Shown: positions 26,526-34,972, numbered from the stretch's first letter. The stretch: DNA of 64,000 nucleotides from Flavobacterium dankookense (GCF_004362665.1 NZ_SNXR01000018.1:62001-126000), one strand, 5' to 3'. A program made the numbers and translations. Notes: a model not told the origin generated them from the sequence alone.

Positions 26526-27185
26526 TTGAAACTAACTTTTCAAAAAATAAACAAGACATCCGCCAAAGTAAACAAGGCATCCGCCAAAGTGAACAAGACA
26601 TCGGCCAAAGTGAACAAAGCACCCGCCAAAGTGAACAAGACATCCGCCAAAGTAAACAAGGCATCCGCCAAAGTAAACAAGGCATCCGCCAAAGTAAACA
26701 AGACATCCGCCAAAGTGAACAAGCCTTCCGCCAAAGTGAACAAGGCATCCGCCAAAGTAAACAAGGCATCCGCCAAAGTGAACAAGACATCCGCCAAAGT
26801 GAACAAGACATCCGCCAAAGTAAACAAGGCATCCGCCAAACTAAACAAGCCTTCCGCCAAAGTGAACAAGGCTTCCGCCAAAGTGAACAAGACACCCGCC
26901 AAACTAAACAAGACATCCGCCAAAGTAAACAAGGCATCCGCCAAAGTGAACAAGACATCCGCCAAAGTAAACAAGGCATCCGCCAAACTAAACAAAGCAT
27001 CCGCCAAAGTGAACAAGGCATCCGCCAAAGTGAACAAGGCATCCGCCAAAGTGAACAAGCCTTTGGCTCAAATAAACAAGACACCGGCCAAAGTGAACAA
27101 GACACTGGCCAAAGTAAACAAGGCATTGTCCAAAGTGAACAAGACATTGTCCAAAGTGAACAAGACATCCGCCAAAACCGAATAA
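26526..27185 (+). CDS. low-complexity Lys-rich heptapeptide repeat ORF (cassette 4)
   Basis: A 219-codon frame starting at TTG encodes about 30 copies of a heptapeptide close to K-V-N-K-A-S-A, varying at the A/T/P and S/P positions. The product would be very basic, like the tails of bacterial histone H1-like proteins. Two reverse frames through the repeat are also open (26458-27279 and 26540-27058), so coding is not proven. In this frame the commonest change, GTA to GTG, is silent, but it is also silent in one reverse frame. The frame stays open upstream to 26470 with no ATG. It may be a non-coding minisatellite. Confidence 0.4.
   Translation: MKLTFQKINKTSAKVNKASAKVNKTSAKVNKAPAKVNKTSAKVNKASAKVNKASAKVNKTSAKVNKPSAKVNKASAKVNKASAKVNKTSAKVNKTSAKVNKASAKLNKPSAKVNKASAKVNKTPAKLNKTSAKVNKASAKVNKTSAKVNKASAKLNKASAKVNKASAKVNKASAKVNKPLAQINKTPAKVNKTLAKVNKALSKVNKTLSKVNKTSAKTE
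26541..27175. repeat. 21-bp minisatellite, about 30 copies
   Basis: A tandem array with the unit CATCCGCCAAAGTRAACAAGR, mostly differing by single substitutions. Its last copies are more divergent (27058-27175), as expected for an array growing from its centre. Because 21 is a multiple of three, copy-number change does not disrupt any frame. Confidence 0.95.
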
Positions 27186-27255
27186 GCATTGGCACAAATG
27201 AAACAGAAAGTATACAACAGAAAAAATAAAACTTACCAAATCGAATACAAAGCCA

Positions 27256-27388
27256 CCTTATAACAGACATTACTCGCAATTACGAATTTTGTGGTAAATT
27301 CAAATTTACATTTCACAAAAAATTTTATCTTCAATTGATTATAAATCCCTTAGATAACAAGAGTACAAAGCATGAAAACGCTCTCTTT
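27256..27388 (+). other. attC-like site 4, degenerate terminal site
   Basis: Opens with CCTTATAAC, a 6-of-9 match to the complement of cassette 4's start (GTTACAACC). It shares with site 3 the loop sequence TTCACAAAAAATTTTATCTT (27312-27331) at almost the same distance from the opening (48 versus 45 bases). It ends with AAAGCATGAAAACG (27368-27380), where site 3 has AAAGCTGCAAAACG, but the following GTT is CTC. It marks the likely end of the array. Confidence 0.4.
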
Positions 27389-27446
27389 ATTTTGACACTA
27401 AAAAGTTTCATTTCTAAAAAATATTTTGAATAGTAATACATATTTA

Positions 27447-27476
27447 TTGTTTATCAATAAAAATTTATTATATTTG
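27447..27476 (+). promoter_or_regulatory. promoter for the DUF2975/HTH operon
   Basis: TTG at 27447-27449, 19 bases, then TATATTTG at 27469-27476: a full match to the Bacteroidetes TTG/TAnnTTTG promoter, 27 bases before the ATG at 27503. Confidence 0.75.
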
Positions 27477-27502
27477 CGTAATAATTTTAAAACTTTTTAA
27501 TT

Positions 27503-28039
27503 ATGTCAAAAACAAACAACATCGTATTTTGGGGCTTATATGTTATTGCCTGGCTTATTTTTGTGGGCTTGTCTATTGAAGCTGGTGGCTTACTCGTAAA
27601 CTTCTTTTTCAGTTTGTATAACCCTGAATTTGTCCAAAATCTTTATCAAAAGTTAGACTTGTCAGCAATGTATGCCGCCAGTAAATTAGCTTTCTTTGGT
27701 GTGTATAGCTTCGTGTTAATCATTTCAATTTTAAAAGCTCGGCTATTTTATACCGTTATCAGTCTGATGCACAAAATGGATTTGTCAAAACCATTCACCA
27801 GTTTTGTTTCGAAAAAAATTTTACAAGTAAGCTATTTTACACTTTCCATCGGAGTGCTTAGTTTCATTGCCAAAGAATTAGTCACTGATTTAAAACATTA
27901 CGGTTTTGTAACTGACAATTTAAATCCGTTTTGGACAGACAGTGAAGCTTTTATTTTAATGGGAGCAGTTGTATATATTATTGCTATTATTTTCAAAAAA
28001 GGAGTAGCTATTCAAATTGAAAACGATTTAACTGTTTAA
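27503..28039 (+). CDS. DUF2975 membrane protein
   Basis: A 178-residue protein with four predicted membrane helices (about residues 8-35, 60-85, 105-130 and 148-168) and short loops, matching the DUF2975 family in length and layout. Its function is unknown. It is followed after 3 bases by a small XRE-type regulator gene. That pairing is recurrent for DUF2975 and suggests a membrane protein that works with, or is controlled by, the regulator. It has its own strong promoter and lies just outside the cassette array. Confidence 0.85.
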   Translation: MSKTNNIVFWGLYVIAWLIFVGLSIEAGGLLVNFFFSLYNPEFVQNLYQKLDLSAMYAASKLAFFGVYSFVLIISILKARLFYTVISLMHKMDLSKPFTSFVSKKILQVSYFTLSIGVLSFIAKELVTDLKHYGFVTDNLNPFWTDSEAFILMGAVVYIIAIIFKKGVAIQIENDLTV

Positions 28040-28042
28040 ACT

Positions 28043-28258
28043 ATGGCAATAATTGTAAACTTAGATGTGATGATGGCAAAGCGAAAAATTTCGCTAAACG
28101 AGCTTTCAGAAAGAGTTGATTTAACACTATCTAACCTTTCTATTCTTAAGACAGGTAAAGCAAAAGCAATTCGTTTTAGCACGTTAGACGCTATTTGTAA
28201 AGCTTTAGATTGCCAACCAGGTGATATTTTGGAATATAGTAATGATATAGAAAAATAG
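28043..28258 (+). CDS. XRE-family helix-turn-helix regulator, YozG-like
   Basis: A 71-residue protein that is essentially one HTH domain: MAKRKISLNELSERVDLTL-SNLSILKTGKAKAIRFSTL followed by DAICKALDCQPGDILEY. This compact form is typical of the small regulators found next to DUF2975 genes. It is probably an autoregulator of the pair. It is separated from the membrane gene by 3 bases and shares its promoter. Confidence 0.9.
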   Translation: MAIIVNLDVMMAKRKISLNELSERVDLTLSNLSILKTGKAKAIRFSTLDAICKALDCQPGDILEYSNDIEK

Positions 28259-28311
28259 TAATCTTACATTTAAAATTGGTGTTGTAAAGAAGTAATTTTC
28301 TCGAGTTTTTG

Positions 28312-29475
28312 TTAGTGAATTTCTTCTGAAACATTGATTTTATCCGAACACTTTTTGATAGGTAAAGAAAAATAAAAAGAAGAACCCTTTCCTTCTTCGC
28401 TTACAACCCAAATATGTCCACCATTTTTTTCTAAAAATCCTTTAACTAATAAAAGTCCAATGCCTGCGCCTTTGTTTTCTTCTACTGCTTTGGATAACGA
28501 TTTTACTTGTGGAGTAAAGAGTAAATCTTTAGTTTCTTTAGACATTCCAATTCCAGTGTCTTTAATTTCAACAACAATCATATCATCGCTTTTTTTGGCA
28601 GACAAGGTTATTTCTCCACCAGTATTCGAATGTTTTATAGCATTGGTAATTATATTTTGAAGAATGGACAAGACCATTTTCCCATCGGCAAACACATAAT
28701 TGTTCTCCTCTATTTTATTATGAAAGCGGATTGAGTTGATAGCAGCTGTTTCTTTTAAAGATTCAAAAACTTTATCAACATAATCCGTTAGTTCAATTTG
28801 AGCAGGAACAAAAGCATCAGAGGCATATTTGATTCTAGCCCATTCAACTAGATAATCCAACATGTTTAATTGGTTTACCGTAGCGTTATAAAATTCATGC
28901 AACAAATTTTTAGCCAATTCGGGTTCTATGGTCTCAAAATTTGATTTCAGATAATCAGCACCTTGTATAATTGCTGCCAATGGACTTCTTAAATCGTGCG
29001 AGAGTATAGCCAAAACGGTTTCTTTATGAGCGTTGAGTTCTTCTAATTCTTTAGCATATTTTTTTATAGCATCTTCTGAAGCTTTTCTAGTCGTAATATC
29101 GCGTAATATTTTAACAAAACCGATTACTTCTCCGCTAGCATTCTTTAATGGAAAAACTAAACCATCTGCATAAAATGTTTTTCCGTCTTTACATTGATGC
29201 CAACGAATGTCCTTGCATCGTCCTGAATTTAAAGCGGTATCAATTTCTATTTTAGGAATACCTTTTTCTTTGTCTTCTTTTGTGAAAATAATTTCAAATG
29301 GTTTACCTAAAATTTCCTCTGTTTCATATTTAAATATCTTCGTAGCACCCGAATTCCAGCTGTTTATCTTCAACTCCTTATCAACTGTAAAAATACAGTA
29401 GTCTTGTAAACTGTCTATTACCAAACTATAGAATTCGGCACTGGGCACGCATTGCTCTTCGAAGATTTTATTCAT
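28312..29475 (-). CDS. PAS-domain sensor histidine kinase
   Basis: A 387-residue cytoplasmic kinase with no membrane segment. A PAS domain fills about residues 15-130 (YCIFTVDKELKINSWNSGA ... IGFVKILRDITTRK), then HisKA with LSHDLRSPLAA (His near 157), and a HATPase domain with NIITNAIKHS, DTGIGMSKE and GAGIGLLLVKGFLEKNGG. The sensor would respond to a soluble or redox signal through PAS. No response regulator is adjacent, so its partner is unknown. It is convergent with the HTH gene and divergent from the peptidase gene across 288 bases. Confidence 0.93.
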   Translation of the reverse strand: MNKIFEEQCVPSAEFYSLVIDSLQDYCIFTVDKELKINSWNSGATKIFKYETEEILGKPFEIIFTKEDKEKGIPKIEIDTALNSGRCKDIRWHQCKDGKTFYADGLVFPLKNASGEVIGFVKILRDITTRKASEDAIKKYAKELEELNAHKETVLAILSHDLRSPLAAIIQGADYLKSNFETIEPELAKNLLHEFYNATVNQLNMLDYLVEWARIKYASDAFVPAQIELTDYVDKVFESLKETAAINSIRFHNKIEENNYVFADGKMVLSILQNIITNAIKHSNTGGEITLSAKKSDDMIVVEIKDTGIGMSKETKDLLFTPQVKSLSKAVEENKGAGIGLLLVKGFLEKNGGHIWVVSEEGKGSSFYFSLPIKKCSDKINVSEEIH

Positions 29476-29700
29476 TTAATAGTCATTATTGATAGTCAAT
29501 TTTGGTAATCGTAAATTCTTATTGATCCTAATTCACATCCAACAAAATTATATTACTCAATCATAGTGGAGTTATATAATTTTATTAATTTATTATATAA
29601 TTCCTTTAAAAAGAAGATTTAGTTAACCTATTTTATATATATAAATGATTTCAAAAAAACATTAAAACAAAACAGTAATTAAATGATTTATAGATGTTAT

Positions 29701-29730
29701 TTGTTTACTGATTACAATTGTGTAAATTTG
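29701..29730 (+). promoter_or_regulatory. promoter for the prolyl oligopeptidase gene
   Basis: TTG at 29701-29703, 19 bases, then TAAATTTG at 29723-29730, 33 bases before the ATG at 29764. The rest of the gap 29476-29700 is AT-rich with no other visible feature. Confidence 0.75.
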
Positions 29731-29763
29731 AATTGAACAAAACACAGACTAAACAATATAATC

Positions 29764-31836
29764 ATGGCAAAATACACTTTACTCCTATTGGCAATTTTTG
29801 GAATTAACAATACAGTCAATGCACAAGAAGACAAATACCTTTGGCTCGAAGAAGTTGATGGCGAAAAAGCCTTATCATTTGTAAACGAACAAAACAAAGC
29901 TACATTTGATAAATTGAGTAAAGAAAAAGATTACCAATCCATTTATGATCAATGTTTAGCTATATTCAATTCATCTGAACGTATAGCTTATCCGTCAATA
30001 AATGGTAACTACGTTTATAACTTTTGGAAAGATAAAAACCATGAAAGAGGAATTTGGCGACGCTGTTTATTAACGGATTATAAAAGCGGTAAACTCAACT
30101 GGGAAACACTTTTGGATATTGATGAATTATCAAAAAAAGATAATAAAAAATGGGTTTTCAAAGGTGCTTCAGGTCTTCATCCAACCTATACTAAATTCTT
30201 AATAAGTCTATCAAATGGCGGCGGCGATGCAACTATCATTAGAGAATTTGATGTAGATAAAAAAGCATTTATCAAAGATGGATTTCAAACCGAAGAAGCA
30301 AAAGGTTGGGCAAGTTATGTTGACGAAAATACAATAGCAATTGCTACCAACTTTGGAGAAAAAACAATGACTGATTCAGGCTATCCAAGACTTGCAAAAT
30401 TGTGGAAAAGAGGAACAAGTCTAGACTCGGCACAACTCATTTATGAAGGAAAAAAAGAGGATGTTGGCGTTTGGTGTGGTGTTTATCACGATGGTTCCAA
30501 AACGTACACTTATGTTTCTAGAGCAATTACCATCTTTAATTCAGAAAAACTTTTTTGGCACAATAACCAAATGGTTTCCTTAGATATTCCTTTAGATGCT
30601 GACATCAATAGTTTGTTAAATGACCAATTGATTGTTACCCTAAAATCCGACTGGAAAGTAGAAAATAGTACTTTTAAATCTGGAACCCTAATTAGTTTAA
30701 CGCTTTCCGAATTGCTAAAAGGGAAAAAAAGCATCAAAACGATTATTGTACCTGATGAATTTTCTAGTGTCGATGGAGTAGCAACAACAAAAAACAAAGT
30801 GTTAATCAATATGCTTAGCAATGTGACGAATAAGTTATTTGTTTTCTCTTTTGATGGCGAAAAATGGCAAAGCAAACAAGTAAAAGCTCCTGAATATGGT
30901 ACTATTGGAATAATCACCACCGATGATACTTCGGATGAATATTTCTTTAATTTTCAAAACTTCATCACTCCTTCTACATTATTTGCTGCTGATGCAAAAG
31001 AAAATACTCTAAAAGAAGTAAAGTCACTTCCTGCATTTTTTGATGCAAGTAAATATGAAGTGAAACAGTACAAAGCCAAATCAAAAGATGGTACGCTTGT
31101 TCCCTACTTTTTGGTTGCCGCAAAAAATCTTAAAACCGATGGTAACAATCCTACTTTAATTTATGCTTATGGTGGATTTGGTTCTTCTTCTCAACCCTAC
31201 TATGCTTCTGCGGTTGGGGTTTCATGGTTAGACAAAGGCGGTGTTTATGTTTTAGCCAATATCCGTGGTGGTGGCGAATTTGGACCGAATTGGCATCAAG
31301 CCGGTTTAAAAGAAAAGCGTCAAAACGTTTTTGACGACTTGTATGCCGTTTCTGAAGATGTCATTGCTAAAAAAATAACATCATCAAAACACCTTGGTGT
31401 TATGGGTGGAAGCAACGGAGGTTTACTTGTAGGTGTTGCTTTTACTCAACGACCTGAATTGTATAACGCCATTGTTTGTGAAGTGCCATTATTAGACATG
31501 CAACGTTATAACAAATTATTAGCTGGCGCAAGTTGGATGGGTGAATACGGCAATCCTGATATTCCAGAAGAATGGGAATATATTAAGAAATATTCTCCTT
31601 ATCAAAATCTAAAAGCAGAAATGAATTATCCCGAAGTTTTCTTCACTACTTCTACTCGCGATGATAGAGTACATCCAGGTCATGCTCGAAAAATGGTAGC
31701 CAAGATGAACGATATGGGTTATAAAACTTTCTATTATGAAAATATGGAAGGTGGTCATGCTGGTGCTTCAACGAATGAGCAAACTGCAAAAATTGATGCA
31801 CTTATCTATTCGTATTTATTAAAAAAATTGAAATAA
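29764..31836 (+). CDS. S9 family prolyl oligopeptidase, exported
   Basis: A 690-residue serine peptidase. A short signal peptide (ending NTVNAQ) points to export. Residues about 60-410 form the beta-propeller that filters substrates; the C-terminal alpha/beta hydrolase has the nucleophile Ser550 in GGSNGG, an Asp near 633 (STRDDRVHPGH) and the His near 665 (EGGHAG). The oxyanion and substrate segment YAYGGFG and RGGGEFGPNWH are typical. It cleaves after proline in short peptides, probably in the periplasm. It has its own promoter and stands alone. Confidence 0.95.
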   Translation: MAKYTLLLLAIFGINNTVNAQEDKYLWLEEVDGEKALSFVNEQNKATFDKLSKEKDYQSIYDQCLAIFNSSERIAYPSINGNYVYNFWKDKNHERGIWRRCLLTDYKSGKLNWETLLDIDELSKKDNKKWVFKGASGLHPTYTKFLISLSNGGGDATIIREFDVDKKAFIKDGFQTEEAKGWASYVDENTIAIATNFGEKTMTDSGYPRLAKLWKRGTSLDSAQLIYEGKKEDVGVWCGVYHDGSKTYTYVSRAITIFNSEKLFWHNNQMVSLDIPLDADINSLLNDQLIVTLKSDWKVENSTFKSGTLISLTLSELLKGKKSIKTIIVPDEFSSVDGVATTKNKVLINMLSNVTNKLFVFSFDGEKWQSKQVKAPEYGTIGIITTDDTSDEYFFNFQNFITPSTLFAADAKENTLKEVKSLPAFFDASKYEVKQYKAKSKDGTLVPYFLVAAKNLKTDGNNPTLIYAYGGFGSSSQPYYASAVGVSWLDKGGVYVLANIRGGGEFGPNWHQAGLKEKRQNVFDDLYAVSEDVIAKKITSSKHLGVMGGSNGGLLVGVAFTQRPELYNAIVCEVPLLDMQRYNKLLAGASWMGEYGNPDIPEEWEYIKKYSPYQNLKAEMNYPEVFFTTSTRDDRVHPGHARKMVAKMNDMGYKTFYYENMEGGHAGASTNEQTAKIDALIYSYLLKKLK

Positions 31837-31841
31837 TAGAT

Positions 31842-32047
31842 ATAATTGTTCTGTTGTTAAAATACACGTTCTAGCATTAATTAAAAGAAAATTAAAATGG
31901 TTAAACCAAAGATTAGAGAGTAGAAATATAAGCGATTATGATGTCGATAAAGATAAATTTGAAAACATTTGGAGCACTATAAAAAAAGAGCCATTACTTA
32001 AATTATCAGAAATTATAGATTTTGATGAATTCTCAATTGATTTCTGA
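31842..32047 (+). pseudogene. possible gene remnant without a start codon
   Basis: After the peptidase stop a frame stays open for about 67 codons and ends at TGA 32045-32047. It reads like the end of a real protein (FENIWSTIKKEPLLKL, then SEIIDFDEFSIDF) but has no ATG, GTG or TTG in a sensible place. I take it as the tail of a deleted gene. The family is not recognisable, and it could be chance. Confidence 0.3.
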
Positions 32048-32114
32048 AAAAACGAATTTCCTTTTTTGAGTTACATTAATTGTAATAAACTTTTACTTCT
32101 AAAACCTATTTTAG

Positions 32115-32122
32115 TACTTTTG
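32115..32122 (+). promoter_or_regulatory. -7 promoter box for the DUF2520 operon, almost leaderless
   Basis: TACTTTTG ends only 4 bases before the ATG at 32127. Transcription starts a few bases past this box in Bacteroidetes, so the mRNA would begin at or next to the start codon. Confidence 0.6.
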
Positions 32123-32126
32123 CACC

Positions 32127-32888
32127 ATGATTAGAGTAGTAGTTATTGGTGCTGGCAATGTTGCCCAACATTTAATTTTGGCGTTCCAAAAAACCAAAGA
32201 AGTTCAGCTAATTCAAGTACTAGCTCGTAACAAAATGGAGTTATCGTGCCTACTCGATTCTAATCTTATCACTTCTGATTTTAATCAATTAAAAGAAGCC
32301 GATTTGTACATTATCGCTGTTAGTGATAATGCCATTCATGATGTTTCTAGCCAAATACTTTTTGACAATAAATTAGTGGTTCACACTTCGGGAAGTACTG
32401 ATATGAGTGTGATACATTCAAAAAACAGAAAAGGCGTTTTTTATCCGTTACAAACTTTTTCAAAAACAAAATCATTAGATTTCAGTAGAATTCCAATAGC
32501 TTTGGAGAGTGAAAATACGAGTGATTATAAATTACTAGAAAAAGTAGCAAAAGCCATTTCAAACGAAGTCTATCAAATTAATTCAGAACAACGAAAAGCT
32601 TTGCACGTTGCTGCAGTCTTTGTGTGCAATTTCACCAATCATTTATATCAAATTGGCGAAACTATTTGTGAAGAAAACAAACTTCCTTTTGAATTATTAA
32701 AACCGTTAATTCTAGAAACGGCGGATAAAATTCAAACCTTATCACCAAACGAAGCACAAACGGGTCCAGCCAAAAGAAACGATACCACAACGATTAACGC
32801 ACATTTGAATTTTCTAAAAGACGAAAATCAAATCAACATTTACAAAACACTAACCAAATCAATTATTGATAATGGAAAAAAGTTATAA
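32127..32888 (+). CDS. Rossmann-fold/DUF2520 oxidoreductase-like protein
   Basis: A 253-residue cytoplasmic protein with an N-terminal NAD(P)-binding fold (VVIGAGNVAQHL, residues 3-15) and a C-terminal helical DUF2520 domain (HVAAVFVCNFTNHLYQIGE ... TGPAKRNDTTTINAHL). It resembles ketopantoate reductase and F420-dependent NADP reductase relatives, but its substrate is unknown. Its last 17 bases overlap the KdsC-like gene, the first of several tight junctions in this operon. Confidence 0.85.
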   Translation: MIRVVVIGAGNVAQHLILAFQKTKEVQLIQVLARNKMELSCLLDSNLITSDFNQLKEADLYIIAVSDNAIHDVSSQILFDNKLVVHTSGSTDMSVIHSKNRKGVFYPLQTFSKTKSLDFSRIPIALESENTSDYKLLEKVAKAISNEVYQINSEQRKALHVAAVFVCNFTNHLYQIGETICEENKLPFELLKPLILETADKIQTLSPNEAQTGPAKRNDTTTINAHLNFLKDENQINIYKTLTKSIIDNGKKL

Positions 32889-33399
32889 AGAATTCATGAA
32901 CGACATCACTACTTTTATTTTTGATGTAGATGGCGTTTTAACCGATAGTTCGGTTCACATCACCCCAACTGGCGAAATGCTTCGCATTATGAACATTCGA
33001 GATGGATTTGCAATGAAAGCAGCTATCGAAAGTGGTTATAATGTTTGCATCATCTCTGGAGGAAACAATGAAGGTGTTCGTATTCGATTAAGAAACTTAG
33101 GAATAACCGATATTCATCTAGCTTCACCAGACAAAGTCGCAACCTTTAAAGAATATACAGAGTTATACAACATCAAGCCGGAACAAGTTTTATACATGGG
33201 CGATGATATTCCTGATTTTCATGTAATGCAATTAGTAGGTTTACCAACCTGTCCGCAAGATGCAAGTCCTGAGATAAAAGCCATTTCAAAATATATTTCA
33301 CACAAAAACGGAGGAAAAGGTGCTGTTCGAGAAGTTATTGAACAAGTGATGAAAGTGCAAGGCAAATGGCATATGTATTACAATGGAAAACACGATTAA
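32872..33399 (+). CDS. HAD-family 3-deoxy-D-manno-octulosonate 8-phosphate phosphatase-like protein
   Basis: A 175-residue HAD phosphatase of the KdsC type, which removes phosphate from KDO-8-P in lipopolysaccharide inner-core synthesis. Motif I is FIFDVDGVLTDSSV, motif II the ISGG turn, and motif IV MGDDIPD. The capless, short form matches KdsC. An in-frame TTG at 32866 exists, but the ATG at 32872 is the better start. It overlaps the previous gene and lies in an operon with UbiA-like, Maf and MscS-like genes, not with other KDO genes. Confidence 0.85.
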   Translation: MEKSYKEFMNDITTFIFDVDGVLTDSSVHITPTGEMLRIMNIRDGFAMKAAIESGYNVCIISGGNNEGVRIRLRNLGITDIHLASPDKVATFKEYTELYNIKPEQVLYMGDDIPDFHVMQLVGLPTCPQDASPEIKAISKYISHKNGGKGAVREVIEQVMKVQGKWHMYYNGKHD

Positions 33400-33459
33400 T
33401 CATAGACTTTTAGGTGATAGACAAATAGATAATAGACTTTTTTATTATTAAACAATAAA

Positions 33460-34386
33460 ATGAAATACCTTAAATTAATACGTTACCAAAATTTACTCCT
33501 AATTGCTTTTATGCAATTAATCCTTAGATATGGTTTTTTAAAACTACAAAATGTTGAATTGGCTTTAGCCGATTGGCAGTTTGCTTTGTTGGTTTTATCC
33601 ACAGTTTTTATTGCAGCTGGAGGTTACATTATCAACGATATTATGGATCAAGAAACAGATAATGAAAATCGTCCAAACAGCGTAATCGTTGGAAAAAGTG
33701 TGACAGAAAACATGGCTTACAATTGCTACTTTGGATTTACAATTATTGGTGTTTTGATAGGTTTTTATTTGTCCAACCTTGTCATGAGAAATAGTTTTTT
33801 TGGCATTTTTATCATTTCATCTGTATTGCTTTATCTCTATGCAACCAGTTTAAAACAAATCGCAGTTATAGGTAATATCGTTGTGGCTTTGGTTTTAGCA
33901 TTGAGCGTTTTAATCGTTGGAATGTTTGATATAATTCCAGCTACCGATTTTAACAATCAACAACAAATGAAGATGTGGTTGTATATTCTTCTTGACTATG
34001 CGGTATTTGCTTTTATCATTAATTTTATAAGAGAAATAGTGAAAGATTTACAAGATTTAAATGGCGATTACAATCAAGGAATGAGAACTTTACCTGTTCT
34101 TTTGGGTGTTGAAAAAACAACAAAAATCGTCACCGTTATTTCGTTATTAGCAACAGTAGCTCTGCTTTGGTACGTGAATCATCATTTGATGAATTCGAAA
34201 TTATACATCGCTACAGTTTATGCTTTATTATTTATGATAAGTCCAATGATATTTGTAGCGATAAAAGTATGGTCGGCAACTTCTTCAAAAGAATTTCGTT
34301 TGTTGAGCACAATTCTAAAGGCGATTATTTTCTTCGGAATACTTTCAATTTTTATCATTACACTAAACATATTGTATAATGCTTAA
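33460..34386 (+). CDS. UbiA-family prenyltransferase
   Basis: A 308-residue integral membrane enzyme with about eight helices. The two aspartate motifs that bind prenyl diphosphate are visible: NDIMDQETDNENRP (near residue 68) and REIVKDLQDLNGDYNQG (near 195). UbiA enzymes attach prenyl chains to aromatic rings, heme or glycerol phosphate. This length and sequence resemble the geranylgeranylglycerol-phosphate type, but the acceptor cannot be decided. Its end overlaps Maf by 8 bases. Confidence 0.88.
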   Translation: MKYLKLIRYQNLLLIAFMQLILRYGFLKLQNVELALADWQFALLVLSTVFIAAGGYIINDIMDQETDNENRPNSVIVGKSVTENMAYNCYFGFTIIGVLIGFYLSNLVMRNSFFGIFIISSVLLYLYATSLKQIAVIGNIVVALVLALSVLIVGMFDIIPATDFNNQQQMKMWLYILLDYAVFAFIINFIREIVKDLQDLNGDYNQGMRTLPVLLGVEKTTKIVTVISLLATVALLWYVNHHLMNSKLYIATVYALLFMISPMIFVAIKVWSATSSKEFRLLSTILKAIIFFGILSIFIITLNILYNA

Positions 34387-34972
34387 AGAAAAATTAAAAG
34401 GATATAAAATTATTTTAGCATCGGGTTCGCCCAGAAGACAGCAGTTCTTTAAAGACCTCGATTTGGATTTTGAAATCAAACTAAAAGACGTTGAAGAAAT
34501 TTATCCTGATACGCTTCAAGGAGTTGAAATCACTAATTTTTTAGCCGAACTAAAGGCCAATTCTTTTAATAACGAAATACTATCAAACGAAATAATTGTA
34601 ACTAGCGACACTATAGTTTGGTTTGAAAATAAAGCACTAGGAAAACCAAAAGATGCCAACGATGCATTCCAAATGCTAAAAAAAATGGCCGGAAAAACAC
34701 ACGAAGTAATCACTTCTGTTTGTTTTAAAACAACTTCAAAATCAGAACTTTTACATACTGTAACTAAAGTAACATTTAATCCAATCAGCGACGAAGAAAT
34801 TCTATATTACATTCAAAACTACCAACCTTTCGATAAAGCTGGTGCCTATGGTATTCAAGAATGGATTGGATTAATGGCAATTTCAAAAATAGAAGGTTCT
34901 TATACTAATGTTGTTGGACTTCCAACCGATTTAGTTTATGACTATTTATCAAACTTTAATTCAAAAAAATGA
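34379..34972 (+). CDS. maf: Maf family nucleotide pyrophosphatase
   Basis: A 197-residue cytoplasmic enzyme. ILASGSPRRQQFF is the Maf signature; SDTIVWFENKALGKPKDANDAFQML and the FDKAGAYGIQEWIG segment carry the catalytic acidic residues and metal-binding region. Maf proteins hydrolyse dTTP, UTP or modified nucleotides and were first linked to septum formation. Overlaps UbiA (8 bases) and the next gene (4 bases, ATGA). Confidence 0.95.
   Translation: MLKEKLKGYKIILASGSPRRQQFFKDLDLDFEIKLKDVEEIYPDTLQGVEITNFLAELKANSFNNEILSNEIIVTSDTIVWFENKALGKPKDANDAFQMLKKMAGKTHEVITSVCFKTTSKSELLHTVTKVTFNPISDEEILYYIQNYQPFDKAGAYGIQEWIGLMAISKIEGSYTNVVGLPTDLVYDYLSNFNSKK

Larger units (their letters stand above)
22967..27390 (+). 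mobile_element. integron-like gene cassette array with decayed integrase
   Basis: The segment consists of a truncated tyrosine recombinase, a hairpin-bearing leader, and four single-gene units in the same direction. Each unit ends in an attC-like imperfect palindrome of about 135 bases (24887-25023, 25807-25942, 26329-26465, 27256-27388). Units begin at 23434, 25015, 25934 and 26457, always at GTT. In units 1 and 2 the first 9-10 bases are the exact reverse complement of the bases that open the terminal palindrome of the same unit, as in integron cassettes. The recombinase lies in the cassette direction, as in Treponema integrons and unlike class 1. The integron assignment is an inference from architecture. 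Confidence 0.7.

Noticed and set aside
26541..27175. CRISPR array
   Set aside because: The 21-bp units are directly tandem, with no unique spacers between them.
26458..27279. 273-codon and 172-codon reverse-strand frames in the minisatellite
   Set aside because: They arise because the 21-bp unit lacks stop codons in several frames; there is no recognisable domain or supporting start signal. The direction of the other cassette genes favours the forward frame, if any.
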